Part shown: positions 1-7,949 of the stretch, in pieces | How the letters are laid out: each line of letters opens with the position of its first letter | How positions within the stretch are numbered: position 1 is the first letter of the stretch | NCBI GenBank assembly: GCA_022709905.1 | Contig: JAKLHY010000042.1 | Location: 1 to 64,000, forward strand | DNA: 64,000 nucleotides | Reading direction: 5' to 3' | Origin: Verrucomicrobiota bacterium | Lineage (GTDB): Bacteria > Verrucomicrobiota > Verrucomicrobiia > Limisphaerales > UBA1319 | Translations under genes and position numbers: made by a program | Notes under the pieces: model-generated | The model's database searches: none | Seen by the model: only the letters and a program-made list of their open reading frames with translations | What the model was told of the DNA's origin: nothing

Positions 1-315
1 CTGAAAATCTACAGCACAATGCGCACTGAGCTTAAGTTTCGCTTAGCCAAAAGGTTTTCCGTGGAAATCCAGGCTAGCCATTGTGCAGCGGGTCATCCAT
101 CGTCATGGCGGGCAGGTTGGGGCGGAGGGCGAGGTGGGAACAGGCGCAGTGTTCTGGTTCACTTTGCCCGCAAAGCCTGTCGCCATGCAACACGAATGCT
201 CATCGGAGCTATCACCCCCTGACTGAGTTCATCTTCTTCCCGCACGAATTGCCAGGCATTTGCCGGTTCGGGGGCCCCTGCATGTGTTGGAGACCTCAGT
301 CGTTTGAAGCCCTGG
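1..315. other. Stretch without a supported gene
   Basis: These bases lie beyond the 3' end of pheA. The open frames here are short, have no recognisable protein motif and shadow each other. I see no hairpin with a T-run that would terminate pheA, and no RNA gene. A gene that starts outside the window could end here, but nothing in the sequence supports that. Confidence 0.4.
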
Positions 316-1377
316 TCAATCGGTTTTGGGAAACGAACCGAGGATTTTGACGAAATTACAGTGTTTCTGAAGTTCGGCGACCGCCCTGGCGACTTTGGGG
401 TCCTCCATGTGTCCATCCACATCGATGAAGAAAAAGTATTCCCAGGCTTTTCGTTTGCTGGGACGCGACTCGATTTTCGTCATGTTGACACGGGCGCGCC
501 AGAAAGGAGACAGTGAGTGAAACAGAGCGCCCACCTTGTCGGCGACGCTGAGCAATAGACTGGTGCGATCGTGGCCGGTGGGCGGGCTGCATTGACGGCC
601 GAGAACCAGAAACCGCGTGACATTCTCCGGATTATCCTGAATGTCCTGCTGGAGGACCTGCAGGTGATAACGTTCCGCCGCGAGGGAACTGGCGATAGCC
701 GCGGATCGACGGCGGCTCGCGGCCAGGGCCGCGGCCCGGGTGGTGGAGGACGCTTCAATGACTTCCGCCTTGGGCAGGTGCCGTTGCAGCCAGAGACGAC
801 ATTGCGCCAGGGGCTGCGGGTGCGAATACAGCACGTTGATTTTGTTGACGGGATCCTGTCCCACCAGGCAATGCTGGATGGGCATTACCATCTGCGACAC
901 AATCTTGAGTTCGCTGTCGACCAGCATATCCAGCGTGTGGGTGACCACGCCTTCGGTGGAGTTCTCTACCGGCACCACGCCGTAATCAGCCCGGTGCTGG
1001 CTGACTTCGATGAATACGTCGCTGATCGTGTTTTGCGGTGAGTAGTGCAGACTGGATCCAAAGCGCTTGAGGGCCGCCTGGTGCGTGAAGGTCGCCTCGG
1101 GGCCAAAGTAGGCGATGGTCATGGTTTTTTGCAGCGACAGGGCGCTGGACATGATTTCGCGGTAAATGGCTCGGAGGGATTGGGGGGTAATCGGGCCTGG
1201 ATTGACCTTGCACACGCGTTGCAGGACGCCCCGTTCCCGGTGTGGAGCATAGACGGCCTCTCCCGATTGATGTTTAAGATCGCCGATGGCCAAGACGTGC
1301 TGCGTTCTCTCGTTCAGCAGACGGATAATCTGTGTGTCGAGTTGATCAATGGTCTTTCGATGTTCAGCGATAGTCAT
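316..1377 (-). CDS. pheA: Bifunctional chorismate mutase/prephenate dehydratase (P-protein)
   Basis: The enzyme converts chorismate to prephenate and then to phenylpyruvate in phenylalanine synthesis, in the cytoplasm. Three domains are visible in the usual order: an AroQ-type chorismate mutase (about residues 1-85), the prephenate dehydratase domain (about 86-262, with the ENST motif at 138-141 and the catalytic TRF motif at 254-256), and a C-terminal ACT domain (about 270-353) that keeps GAL (near 283) and ESRP (303-306), the two motifs linked to phenylalanine feedback binding. Length (353 residues) is normal. scpB ends only 8 bases upstream, so pheA is probably the last gene of an scpA-scpB-pheA transcript, a metabolic link for which I see no functional reason. 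Feedback inhibition by phenylalanine is expected from the motifs. Confidence 0.97.
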   Translation of the reverse strand: MTIAEHRKTIDQLDTQIIRLLNERTQHVLAIGDLKHQSGEAVYAPHRERGVLQRVCKVNPGPITPQSLRAIYREIMSSALSLQKTMTIAYFGPEATFTHQAALKRFGSSLHYSPQNTISDVFIEVSQHRADYGVVPVENSTEGVVTHTLDMLVDSELKIVSQMVMPIQHCLVGQDPVNKINVLYSHPQPLAQCRLWLQRHLPKAEVIEASSTTRAAALAASRRRSAAIASSLAAERYHLQVLQQDIQDNPENVTRFLVLGRQCSPPTGHDRTSLLLSVADKVGALFHSLSPFWRARVNMTKIESRPSKRKAWEYFFFIDVDGHMEDPKVARAVAELQKHCNFVKILGSFPKTD

Positions 1378-1385
1378 AGGCCATT

Positions 1386-2141
1386 TCAGGAACGAGGTTC
1401 AGGTTCCGGTTCCGGCGGCGGCGAGGGGGGGAGTGACGGCGAGGCATCGCTGCCGGCGGGAGCATCCGGAGGATTGAGGCCAAGTTCGGACTGTGGGGTT
1501 TCTGGCGCGACCAAAGCATCGGGGGGCACTGTCGCCAATCCGGGATCCGTGGTCAGTAAGGCTTCCGGTTTATGGATGGGAATGCGGCGCAGTTCGTCCG
1601 CCGCTGGAAGATCTTCCAGGTTCTGCAAGCCAAAATACTCCAGAAAGTGAGCCGTGGTGCCGTAAGTGATCGGACGCCCCACCACTTCCGCCCGTCCCAC
1701 GGCCTCGACCAAGCCTCGTTCCAACAGGGTCTGGATGACGCCGTCCACTGATACCCCTCGGATTTGCTCGATTTCAGCCCGCGTGATTGGCTGGCGATAA
1801 GCCAGGATGGCCAGGGTTTCCAGCGCGGGCTGCGACAGGCGGGGGGGGCGGGGCTTTTCTCCCAAGAGGACCCGCAGCCAAGGGGCGAAGGCCGGCCGGT
1901 TGACCACCTGCCAGGAACCGGCCACACCCACGAGCTGGTAACTGCGTTGGGCGTCATCAATTTCCCGTTCCAGTTCATCCAGCGCCGCGCTTATGGCTTC
2001 GAGCCGGGTCCGCCTCAAGGCCTTCGTCTCCGGATCGTCCGAACGTTCCGCAGTGGTCACCAGGACATCCCTCAGTTCGGCCGGACTCATCGGTTTTTGA
2101 GCCTGAAAAAGGAGAGACTCCAAAATCAGTTTAAGATCCAT
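1386..2141 (-). CDS. scpB: Segregation and condensation protein B
   Basis: ScpB is the winged-helix (kite) subunit that, with ScpA, binds SMC to form the bacterial condensin needed for chromosome segregation. The 251-residue protein begins with the typical helix (LKLILESLLFQA) and carries the family segment LETLAILAYRQPITRAEIE and the ITYGTTAHFLEYFGL stretch that closes the second winged helix. The frame is open further upstream, but that extension would lie wholly inside scpA, so ATG at 2139-2141 (or the one at 2145-2147) is the sensible start. It overlaps the scpA stop by about 10 bases, so the two are probably translationally coupled. The C-terminus, after about residue 195, is a proline- and glutamate-rich tail (PPSPPPEPEPEP) that looks disordered and is longer than in most ScpB proteins. 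Confidence 0.95.
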   Translation of the reverse strand: MDLKLILESLLFQAQKPMSPAELRDVLVTTAERSDDPETKALRRTRLEAISAALDELEREIDDAQRSYQLVGVAGSWQVVNRPAFAPWLRVLLGEKPRPPRLSQPALETLAILAYRQPITRAEIEQIRGVSVDGVIQTLLERGLVEAVGRAEVVGRPITYGTTAHFLEYFGLQNLEDLPAADELRRIPIHKPEALLTTDPGLATVPPDALVAPETPQSELGLNPPDAPAGSDASPSLPPSPPPEPEPEPRS

Positions 2142-2958
2142 GGGCATCCTGGGGCTTGGTGTGAGCGGCTTCCTGGACACTGCTGGCAGGAACAGCGGGA
2201 GATTCGGCTGTGGATTGCTCGTTCTCGCTTTGGGCGTTCTCGGCAATTTCAATTTCGCCGAAGGCCTCATTTTGGGCGATGCAAATCCGGCGCAAACGCA
2301 CCAACTCCAGGAGGGCCAAAAAGGTCACAATCACTTCGTTTCGGCCTGACGCCGTTGAGAACAGCTCGGAAAACCGAACGCTTTTCCGGAGGCCAACCAG
2401 TTGCGAAAGGGAGGAGATCTTCTCGCTGACAGACCATTTTTCTTCCAGGATCTCCTGGGTGCCGGCTTGTCGATCGAACCGTTTCAGGAATGCGCTGACG
2501 GCCTCAATCAGGTCCATGAGGGAAACGCCTGGCTTGGCCGGCGCCTCATCTTCGGCCGGTAACTCGGGTTTGCCAGGAGTGCGCCGATAAACCAGCTCCT
2601 GCTGGGTTTCCAGCGCTTGAAACCGCGTCGCCATATCCTTGAATTTCTTGTACTCGACCAGCTGACGAATTAATTCCCAGCGGGGATCCAGGGTGTCTTC
2701 CTCACCCTCAACGACCGTTTGTTGGTCCACGGGCAGCAATTCCCGGCTCTTGATGTAGAGCAATGTGGCTGCCATGACCAGGAACTCGCCGGCGATCTCC
2801 AGATCCAGGCGCCGCATGGATTCCACATATTCCACGAATTGATTGGCCAGGCGGGTAAGATTGACCTCGTAAATATCAACCTCCTCCTTCTTGATTAAAT
2901 ACAAGAGGAGATCGAGCGGGCCTTCAAACACTTCGAGTTGGACCTTGTAATCCGTCAT
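2131..2958 (-). CDS. scpA: Segregation and condensation protein A
   Basis: ScpA is the kleisin subunit that bridges the SMC heads and recruits ScpB. The 275-residue product starts with MTDYKVQLEVFEGPLDLLLYL, a hallmark of the family, followed by the EVDIYEV and LVMAATLLYIKSRELLP segments of the N-terminal SMC-binding domain. The C-terminal part (about residues 150-240) contains the predicted winged helix that contacts the SMC cap (SVSEKISSLSQLV, FLALLELVRL). The frame stays open for another 300 codons upstream, but that stretch has no family similarity and runs antisense to the genes on the other strand, so ATG 2956-2958 was chosen. The last 25 residues are serine-, alanine- and glutamine-rich. 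The gene is divergent from the sigma-factor operon that begins near 3076. Confidence 0.95.
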   Translation of the reverse strand: MTDYKVQLEVFEGPLDLLLYLIKKEEVDIYEVNLTRLANQFVEYVESMRRLDLEIAGEFLVMAATLLYIKSRELLPVDQQTVVEGEEDTLDPRWELIRQLVEYKKFKDMATRFQALETQQELVYRRTPGKPELPAEDEAPAKPGVSLMDLIEAVSAFLKRFDRQAGTQEILEEKWSVSEKISSLSQLVGLRKSVRFSELFSTASGRNEVIVTFLALLELVRLRRICIAQNEAFGEIEIAENAQSENEQSTAESPAVPASSVQEAAHTKPQDAHGS

Positions 2959-3075
2959 GACTGCACTCCCCTGGACCCGGTCAGCGCAGGGGAGGGTATT
3001 CTTAGCCCACCCTCTTCCTCTTGGCAACCGCAGAAGACGGCACGATGCGTCTTGCGTCCCACACCTCCGCCGGGC

Positions 3076-3342
3076 ATGATGCTCAGGATGAAACTGCCGA
3101 GTGAACCGGTCACGATAACACCGCAGCAAATAGCCACCCTGAATCAGACCCTTTCGGATGTCCGGCACAATATCAATAATTATCTTTCCTTGATGACCGC
3201 GGCGGCGGAAATCGTGAGCCGAAAACCCGAGATGGCTCCTCGGATGCTGGCCAACTTGGTGACTCAGCCCCAAAAAGTGACCGACGAGATGCGGCGGTTC
3301 TCGGCCGAGTTCGAAAAAGTGCTGCAGATTCAGAGGGAATAA
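3076..3342 (+). CDS. Small helical protein with histidine-kinase DHp-like H-box
   Basis: An 88-residue, almost entirely helical protein. Residues 27-36 read SDVRHNINNY, which resembles the H-box of the dimerisation and histidine-phosphotransfer (DHp) domain of histidine kinases, with His31 as the candidate phosphorylation site; a second amphipathic helix (about 50-85) would complete a helical hairpin. No ATPase domain follows, so it cannot phosphorylate itself. The frame is open upstream to a TTG at 2938, but the first part would overlap the scpA start and is proline-rich without family character; I chose the ATG at 3076, with ATG 3088 as an alternative. It ends 30 bases before the sigma-factor gene and probably shares its transcript. 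Function is inferred only from this motif. Confidence 0.65.
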   Translation: MMLRMKLPSEPVTITPQQIATLNQTLSDVRHNINNYLSLMTAAAEIVSRKPEMAPRMLANLVTQPQKVTDEMRRFSAEFEKVLQIQRE

Positions 3343-3372
3343 CCTTGGAGGGATTGAACAGAGGCAAACCAC

Positions 3373-4056
3373 ATGGCAGCTCGGGCTCCGCACAACTCGG
3401 ACACGCCTGGAGATTCCCAATCCCTTGTTTCTGCGATTCACGCAAACGTTGGAGATGAGGGCCTTTTGGCTGAAGAGAATCTGGAATCTGGCGATGTGGA
3501 GTTGATCGCGGCTGTTTTGGCCGGCCGTCCGGAGTGTTTTGAGCCTTTGATCGTACGATATCAGAGCCGGGTGTTTCGACTCGTGCGCCGCTATGCTCGC
3601 CGGGAGACCGACGTGGAAGATCTGGCGCAGGAGGTCTTTATCCGGGCTTATCACAAACTGAAAACATTTCGGGGAACGGCGCCGTTTGAACACTGGCTGA
3701 TGCGTTTGGCGGTCCGGGTGTGTTACGACTATCTGCGCAACCATCAACGTCGCCGGGAAACCTCCTGGGCAGATTTGGGCGAGGTCGAGCAACAATGGCT
3801 TGAAAGGTATGCGGCGGATCCTCGCACCACGGAGGAGACCGATAATGGGGCGCGGGAATTGGCTCAAAGACTGCTGTCGCTGCTGTCTCCCGCTTCACGG
3901 CTGGTCCTGACACTCCAGGAGATTGAAGAACGGCCGGTCAAGGAAATCGCCCAGATCACCGGCTGGTCGGTCCCGCTCGTCAAAGTGCGCGCCTTCCGCG
4001 CTCGCCGTGAAATGCGGAAGCACCTGGAAAAACTCGCCCGAAAGAATCAACTGTAA
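3373..4056 (+). CDS. ECF-type RNA polymerase sigma factor
   Basis: A 227-residue sigma-70 family protein of the extracytoplasmic-function type. Region 2 is clear around residues 55-105 (VFRLVRRYARR, VEDLAQEVFIRAYHKLKTFRG, the -10 recognition and core-binding part), followed by the RVCYDYLRNHQRRRE segment, and region 4 lies at about 165-220 (LSPASRLVLTLQEIE, VKEIAQITGWSVPLVKVRAFRARREMR) as the -35-binding helix-turn-helix. The first 45 residues are an unconserved acidic extension. The next gene starts 46 bases downstream and encodes a one-helix membrane protein, and the one after that a membrane-anchored LTxxQ protein; together they look like a sigma/anti-sigma/sensor set. ECF factors are normally held inactive by a membrane anti-sigma until an envelope signal arrives. 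Confidence 0.93.
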   Translation: MAARAPHNSDTPGDSQSLVSAIHANVGDEGLLAEENLESGDVELIAAVLAGRPECFEPLIVRYQSRVFRLVRRYARRETDVEDLAQEVFIRAYHKLKTFRGTAPFEHWLMRLAVRVCYDYLRNHQRRRETSWADLGEVEQQWLERYAADPRTTEETDNGARELAQRLLSLLSPASRLVLTLQEIEERPVKEIAQITGWSVPLVKVRAFRARREMRKHLEKLARKNQL

Positions 4057-4102
4057 CCTTGAATCGCCAGGGCGCGTCCAATGGAATAGCTGGGAATGAC
4101 CT

Positions 4103-4402
4103 ATGAATGCCAAGGGATTGAGTGAAATGCTCCTTCGGGCCGCGCGGCTGGATCCGCCTTCGGACACGGTGCCTTATGCTTTTGAGAAACGCATGATGAC
4201 CCTGTTGGCCTCGCCATCGAGGGATCTCGGCGCCAGCCTGGGCATTGCCTGGTTGTGGCGGGCTTCTCTCGCGGGTCTGCTGATCATGTTTTGCTGTGGG
4301 GTTTGGACCCTGTCGGTATCCAAGGGGCCGGTCTCGCTGGCCCTGGAATTGGAGCAGGTGGCCTATGCGGCCTGCTGTGAAATTGGAGGAGACGCTTGGT
4401 GA
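4103..4402 (+). CDS. Single-pass membrane protein, candidate anti-sigma factor
   Basis: A 99-residue protein with about 50 cytoplasmic residues, one hydrophobic helix (about residues 50-72, LWRASLAGLLIMFCCGVWTL) and a short outer tail. It has no recognisable zinc-binding anti-sigma motif. Size, topology and position directly after an ECF sigma gene are those of short one-helix anti-sigma factors such as CnrY, whose N-terminal cytoplasmic segment clasps the sigma factor. The stop codon overlaps the GTG start of the next gene (GTGA), so the two are probably made in equal amounts. The role is inferred from context and topology; there is no sequence signature that proves it. Confidence 0.7.
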   Translation: MNAKGLSEMLLRAARLDPPSDTVPYAFEKRMMTLLASPSRDLGASLGIAWLWRASLAGLLIMFCCGVWTLSVSKGPVSLALELEQVAYAACCEIGGDAW

Positions 4403-4902
4403 AGTCCTGGCAGGCCATTATTGCCGCCATTGTGATTTTTTGCACTGGCTTGGTGAGCGGCGTGCTTCTCACGCGCCAGTACTTGCAGCGTCATACTCCC
4501 GATCCGGCTCTCGCCAGTTCCGCCTTCCTCTCCATGGGACCTTCCTGGGCTAGAGCCGAGTATCTCCGCCGGGTGCAGCAACAACTCGATCTGACCGCTC
4601 CGCAACGTGAGAGGATCGACCAGATCCTTGCTTCCGGCCAAGCCAATCTACGCGCCATATGGGAGCCCATCGCCCCCCAATCCCAGGCTGAATTGCTCCA
4701 AATCCGCGATCGCATCCTGGCCGAGCTCAATCCCCGCCAGCGGGCGCAGTTTGATGATCTGACCAAACAGAAATCCCCTTGGCGCCGCGATTCCGGAAAG
4801 CCGCGCGAATCCTCTCACAAGCGCGAGCGTTCGGGCGAGTTGAGCCCCGCCCAAGAAAAGAATGCCGGCTCGGAAACAGGCCCGGCTCAACCCCCTCATT
4901 GA
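4399..4902 (+). CDS. Membrane-anchored LTxxQ (Spy/CpxP-like) periplasmic protein
   Basis: A 167-residue protein with an N-terminal transmembrane helix (about residues 6-25), then a helical periplasmic part carrying two copies of the LTxxQ-type motif (LTAPQRERID near residue 68 and LNPRQRAQFD near 115), the signature of the Spy/CpxP and CnrX-type fold. The tail after about 125 is charged and probably disordered. The start is GTG at 4399, with GGAGGA at 4385-4390 at good spacing; it overlaps the preceding stop. In CnrX-type sensors this fold binds metal through histidines, but here only one histidine (near residue 32) lies before the disordered tail, so the ligand, if any, must differ. Predicted to control the preceding small membrane protein and through it the sigma factor. 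Confidence 0.75.
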   Translation: MKSWQAIIAAIVIFCTGLVSGVLLTRQYLQRHTPDPALASSAFLSMGPSWARAEYLRRVQQQLDLTAPQRERIDQILASGQANLRAIWEPIAPQSQAELLQIRDRILAELNPRQRAQFDDLTKQKSPWRRDSGKPRESSHKRERSGELSPAQEKNAGSETGPAQPPH

Positions 4903-4915
4903 AAAAACGCGGATC

Positions 4916-6346
4916 CTATGTGCGGGAGGATTCCGACCGCGGATGGGTTTGCTCAACAACCGCCTCGCGACCGCTGTGACCTACGATCCGAACGGTGGTT
5001 CCTTGAGGAATCAACTCACCCTGGCTGATGACATCCAGAATTATGTCCTCAAACTGCGCCTTTCCCCCGGGACGAAGATTGGATATCGCGATTCCCTCGC
5101 GACCGACCTGGGATTTCTGCGCGCTCCATAATTCCTGGACACTGCCTTCACCGCTGGCTGAGCGAGAAACCAGCATGCCGTAGATCGGAGTTTTGGGGAA
5201 AATCCGGCTGATGAGGAAAGCCAAAAAGCCCCCGCCCACCAGGGCAATGAGCAGATCCCTCACCGGCACTTGAAGTTGTGGCAATGTCGGGATCGGAGGC
5301 ATCCCCGGGTAGAGATCGACCGTTCCCATAATAATAGCGATCAACATCAATGCCGCTCCCACTAAACCTGGAATTGCCGTCCCTGTAAAGACCAGCAGCT
5401 CCAACAAAACCAAGCCTACGCCCACTAAAAAAACAACCGCCCATTCCAGACCCGCCAATCCCGCCACGTATCCTCCCAAAAAGTAAAGGGCAAACGCGCT
5501 TAGTCCAATAATGCCCGGTAATCCGAAGCCTGGTGTCTTGAACTCGATGTATAGCCCGACGATGCCAATAATGAGCAGGATGGGACTCAGGGAATTGAGC
5601 CATCCGGCCAGTTTTTCTGCCCCGAGCGGCTCGACTCGCACCACCTTATGCTGCCCCAAACCCAGAAGCCGAAGCAGGTGATCGAGGCCTTCGACTGTGC
5701 CTGCTGACAACAACGGCCGTGCGGGAGTTCCATAGTTTTTTTCCGCTTGGCGATTCGTTAAAGTGAGGATCTGGCCTTTTTCGTTAAGCACCTCACCGTC
5801 AATAATGAGCTCCTTGTTTTTGTCGATCATTGCCTCGATGACTTCCGCGTTATGACCGTTTTGTTCGGCCCTGGCTCTGACCAGCGCGCTGATCCCTGAA
5901 GTCATCTTGGCCTCCAGCGTGTCGGGAATTTTTTCCACTCCTGCTCCCCCAGGAGCCATCAGGATCGGCGCCGCCGCGCCAATAACACTGCCCTCCGCCA
6001 TGTAGATTTTTTGGGTGGCAACCGCGATGAAGGCCCCGGCCGAAAATGCCTTTCGATTGACAAACGTAACGGTGACCCCCCGGAACTGCCCCAGGATCTC
6101 TATGATCTCCTCCGTCACGTCGACACGCCCCCCGTTTGTGTCCATGTCCAGGATGATGACTTCAGCGTTGGCCTCCATCGCCTCCTTAACCCCCCGGCGC
6201 ACCAAGTAGGATAAGGGAGTCGCTACCTCCTCACGAACGGGGATAATATAAGCTTTTTTGTCGGGCAACGCGGCCCGATTCTCACTCTCCCCTCCAATGA
6301 GGTTTAGCCCCGCCAGCATCACCAATCCAGCCAGGAGTGTTTTCAT
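4916..6346 (-). CDS. NfeD-family membrane-bound serine protease (NfeD1b type)
   Basis: A long-form NfeD protein of 476 residues. After a signal peptide or anchor (1-19) comes a ClpP-class serine protease domain: DTNGGRVD at 69-76, the catalytic serine in FSAGAF (Ser102) and a candidate general-base lysine at 147, matching the Ser-Lys dyad known in the archaeal homologue PH1510. Four or more hydrophobic helices follow (about 245-375), then a small OB-fold NfeD C-terminal domain (about 400-470) that usually faces the cytoplasm. In many genomes such proteins partner a stomatin/SPFH protein; no stomatin gene is beside it here. It converges with the sigma-factor operon, with only 13 bases between stop codons. 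Likely role: membrane protein quality control. Confidence 0.92.
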   Translation of the reverse strand: MKTLLAGLVMLAGLNLIGGESENRAALPDKKAYIIPVREEVATPLSYLVRRGVKEAMEANAEVIILDMDTNGGRVDVTEEIIEILGQFRGVTVTFVNRKAFSAGAFIAVATQKIYMAEGSVIGAAAPILMAPGGAGVEKIPDTLEAKMTSGISALVRARAEQNGHNAEVIEAMIDKNKELIIDGEVLNEKGQILTLTNRQAEKNYGTPARPLLSAGTVEGLDHLLRLLGLGQHKVVRVEPLGAEKLAGWLNSLSPILLIIGIVGLYIEFKTPGFGLPGIIGLSAFALYFLGGYVAGLAGLEWAVVFLVGVGLVLLELLVFTGTAIPGLVGAALMLIAIIMGTVDLYPGMPPIPTLPQLQVPVRDLLIALVGGGFLAFLISRIFPKTPIYGMLVSRSASGEGSVQELWSAQKSQVGREGIAISNLRPGGKAQFEDIILDVISQGELIPQGTTVRIVGHSGREAVVEQTHPRSESSRT

Positions 6347-6716
6347 ATATTTAAGCCTATCAAATATTACGGGTGAAGCAAGCCATCGGTACCTCCCTTA
6401 CGCTCAGCTGGTCGTTTCTGTCTGACCCTGGAGCTACGCGCTTTCCTCGACTTCTGGCGTGGAGTAATTCCAAAAAGACCATGGCGACGGATCGTGAGTT
6501 ATCATGAACGATAGCAGGCCAAACCAAGGGCTACAAATGAACTTCCTGTCAGTCAATCCTGGTTTAGGAACTCTGTAAATTGTTTATCTGAAGAAGATTA
6601 TCGAAGTTTACCTTTTTCAATTTTCCGTTCAATTTTTTTCAAAAAATTTATGAAAAAATATTGACACTGGAATTCGCTTCTGGGAGAGTAGGGTCACACA
6701 CGGAAACAAAGGTGAC
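6347..6716. other. Intergenic region, AT-rich towards its right end
   Basis: No gene is supported here. The last 80 bases are strongly A/T-rich, with T and A tracts at about 6612-6660, and lead straight into a TTGACA at 6661-6666. That arrangement would suit a promoter with an upstream A/T element for the secreted-protein genes to the right. The region also divides two divergent units, nfeD on the minus strand and the exported proteins on the plus strand. Confidence 0.4.
6661..6694 (+). promoter_or_regulatory. Possible promoter of the exported-protein genes
   Basis: A perfect -35 hexamer (TTGACA, 6661-6666) follows an A/T tract. The -10 element is weak: at the usual 17-base spacing the hexamer is GAGAGT (6684-6689), and the better-looking TAGGGT (6689-6694) is 22 bases away. 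The translation start at 6717 leaves room for a short leader. The -35 and A/T tract are seen; the promoter role is inferred. Confidence 0.3.
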
Positions 6717-7367
6717 ATGATGAGAACAAAAACACTAATTCTGACTGCTGTGCTTGGCGCAGCAAGCGTTGCCGCCGCGGTGGCGCAATCGGTTTACTCA
6801 GTCAACGCAGTTGGCTTTGTGAACAAAACGGTGAAGGCTGGTCAGTTCGCTCTGTTGGCCAATCCCTTAAATCTGCCTGACAACACGCTGGCTGCTGTTC
6901 TGCCAGACGTGCCGGTCAATACTAAAGTTTATGAGTATGATGCCGCCACGGGCGCTTTTTCCATTTATACCAAGCGCGCGACGGGCTGGACGGGCACTGG
7001 AGCCGCAACAGCTAAGTTGAATCCGGGCGAAGCTTTCTTCATTCAAAACGTGGGCACGGCTGATTTTAACGTGACCTTCGTGGGTGAAGTGCCTCAGGGA
7101 ACCCTTACGACTCCGATCGCACAGGGATTCTCTCTGATTGCTTCGCAGGTTCCTCAGGCTGGCACGATTCAGACTCAGTTGGGATTGCCTGCACAGACGA
7201 ACGACAAAGCGTATCTGTTCGTTGACGGCAACTATCAGATCTTCACCCGCCGCGCAAGCAGCTGGACGGGTGGGACTGGCGAGCCGGCCGTTGGCGTGGC
7301 TGATGGTTTCTTCTATCAAGCCGTCGCTGCTGGCACTTGGACACGCAGTTTTTCGGTGAATCAGTAA
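6717..7367 (+). CDS. Exported protein with two repeated halves
   Basis: A 216-residue protein with a clear signal peptide (about 1-23, ending VAAAVAQS). The mature part has two related halves: each contains a KVYEYD/KAYLFV-type strand followed by an RxSGWTG-like block (RATGWTGTG near residue 87; RASSWTGGTG near 180) and a GEAFFIQN/DGFFYQAV strand. Proteins beginning with YSVNAVGFVN after the signal are familiar to me from Verrucomicrobia as abundant, uncharacterised exported proteins, but I cannot name a function. It has no C-terminal sorting signal, unlike the next gene, which starts 27 bases downstream and probably shares its transcript up to the terminator at 7919. Enzymatic motifs are absent, so a structural or surface role is more likely. 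Confidence 0.85.
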   Translation: MMRTKTLILTAVLGAASVAAAVAQSVYSVNAVGFVNKTVKAGQFALLANPLNLPDNTLAAVLPDVPVNTKVYEYDAATGAFSIYTKRATGWTGTGAATAKLNPGEAFFIQNVGTADFNVTFVGEVPQGTLTTPIAQGFSLIASQVPQAGTIQTQLGLPAQTNDKAYLFVDGNYQIFTRRASSWTGGTGEPAVGVADGFFYQAVAAGTWTRSFSVNQ

Positions 7368-7394
7368 TTGAACGAACGATAATCGACCCTAACA

Positions 7395-7901
7395 ATGCAT
7401 ATGAAAAAAGTACTATCGATCATGGCCGCGCTAGGCATGGCAGGTGCAGCAGTGCAATGCTTTGGCGGCGCAGCGGTCTTCGCGAACAACTACGATGCCA
7501 ATAAGCCAGTGTATGTGGACGCAGTCGGCACATTGGCTCCTATGGCCAATTCGTGGGTTCAATTCTACACGGCCGGCAACGCGCCCATCGGGGCGGCAAT
7601 TGGGTTTAGTGAAGATGGCTTTTTTGATGGTGGTTTCTTCGAAGTCCCTGGAGCCGCAGACAATGCCGATGTGTCCTTCATCCTGAAGGGCTGGACGGGC
7701 GCTGCGACCTTTGATACCGCTGCCAAGAAAGCTGAAGCTCTGATCAGCCAAAAGGCTGGTGCGAACCCTGGAGCACCGACTCCTCCGAATCCTGCCGCAT
7801 TGGCAATGCCTGACAACTTCGTGCTGGCAATTCCTGAACCTTCCACAGTGGCTCTGGCCCTGCTGGGTGGTGCGGCGCTGTTGCTGCGTCGTCGCAAATA
7901 A
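7395..7901 (+). CDS. PEP-CTERM-sorted exported protein
   Basis: A 168-residue protein with a signal peptide (1-24) and a C-terminal PEP-CTERM tripartite signal: IPEPST (about 146-151), a hydrophobic helix (VALALLGGAALLL) and a final RRRK cluster. PEP-CTERM proteins are processed at the inner membrane by an exosortase and sent to the surface or matrix; no exosortase is found in this window. The mature part is glycine- and alanine-rich and contains a WVQFY...GFFDGGFFEVP segment seen in other short PEP-CTERM proteins; no catalytic motif is visible. A second ATG six bases in (7401) is an equally good start, and neither has a strong ribosome binding site. A strong terminator follows at once. Confidence 0.9.
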   Translation: MHMKKVLSIMAALGMAGAAVQCFGGAAVFANNYDANKPVYVDAVGTLAPMANSWVQFYTAGNAPIGAAIGFSEDGFFDGGFFEVPGAADNADVSFILKGWTGAATFDTAAKKAEALISQKAGANPGAPTPPNPAALAMPDNFVLAIPEPSTVALALLGGAALLLRRRK

Positions 7902-7918
7902 TTATACAGTGTGTTCTC

Positions 7919-7949
7919 AAAAAGCCGCCCTTTTGGGCGGCTTTTTTTT
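7919..7949 (+). terminator. Rho-independent terminator
   Basis: GCCGCCC at 7924-7930 and GGGCGGC at 7935-7941 form a perfect seven-pair GC stem, extended by flanking A-T pairs, with a TTTT loop and eight Ts behind it (7942-7949). It ends the unit of the two exported proteins. Confidence 0.95.
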
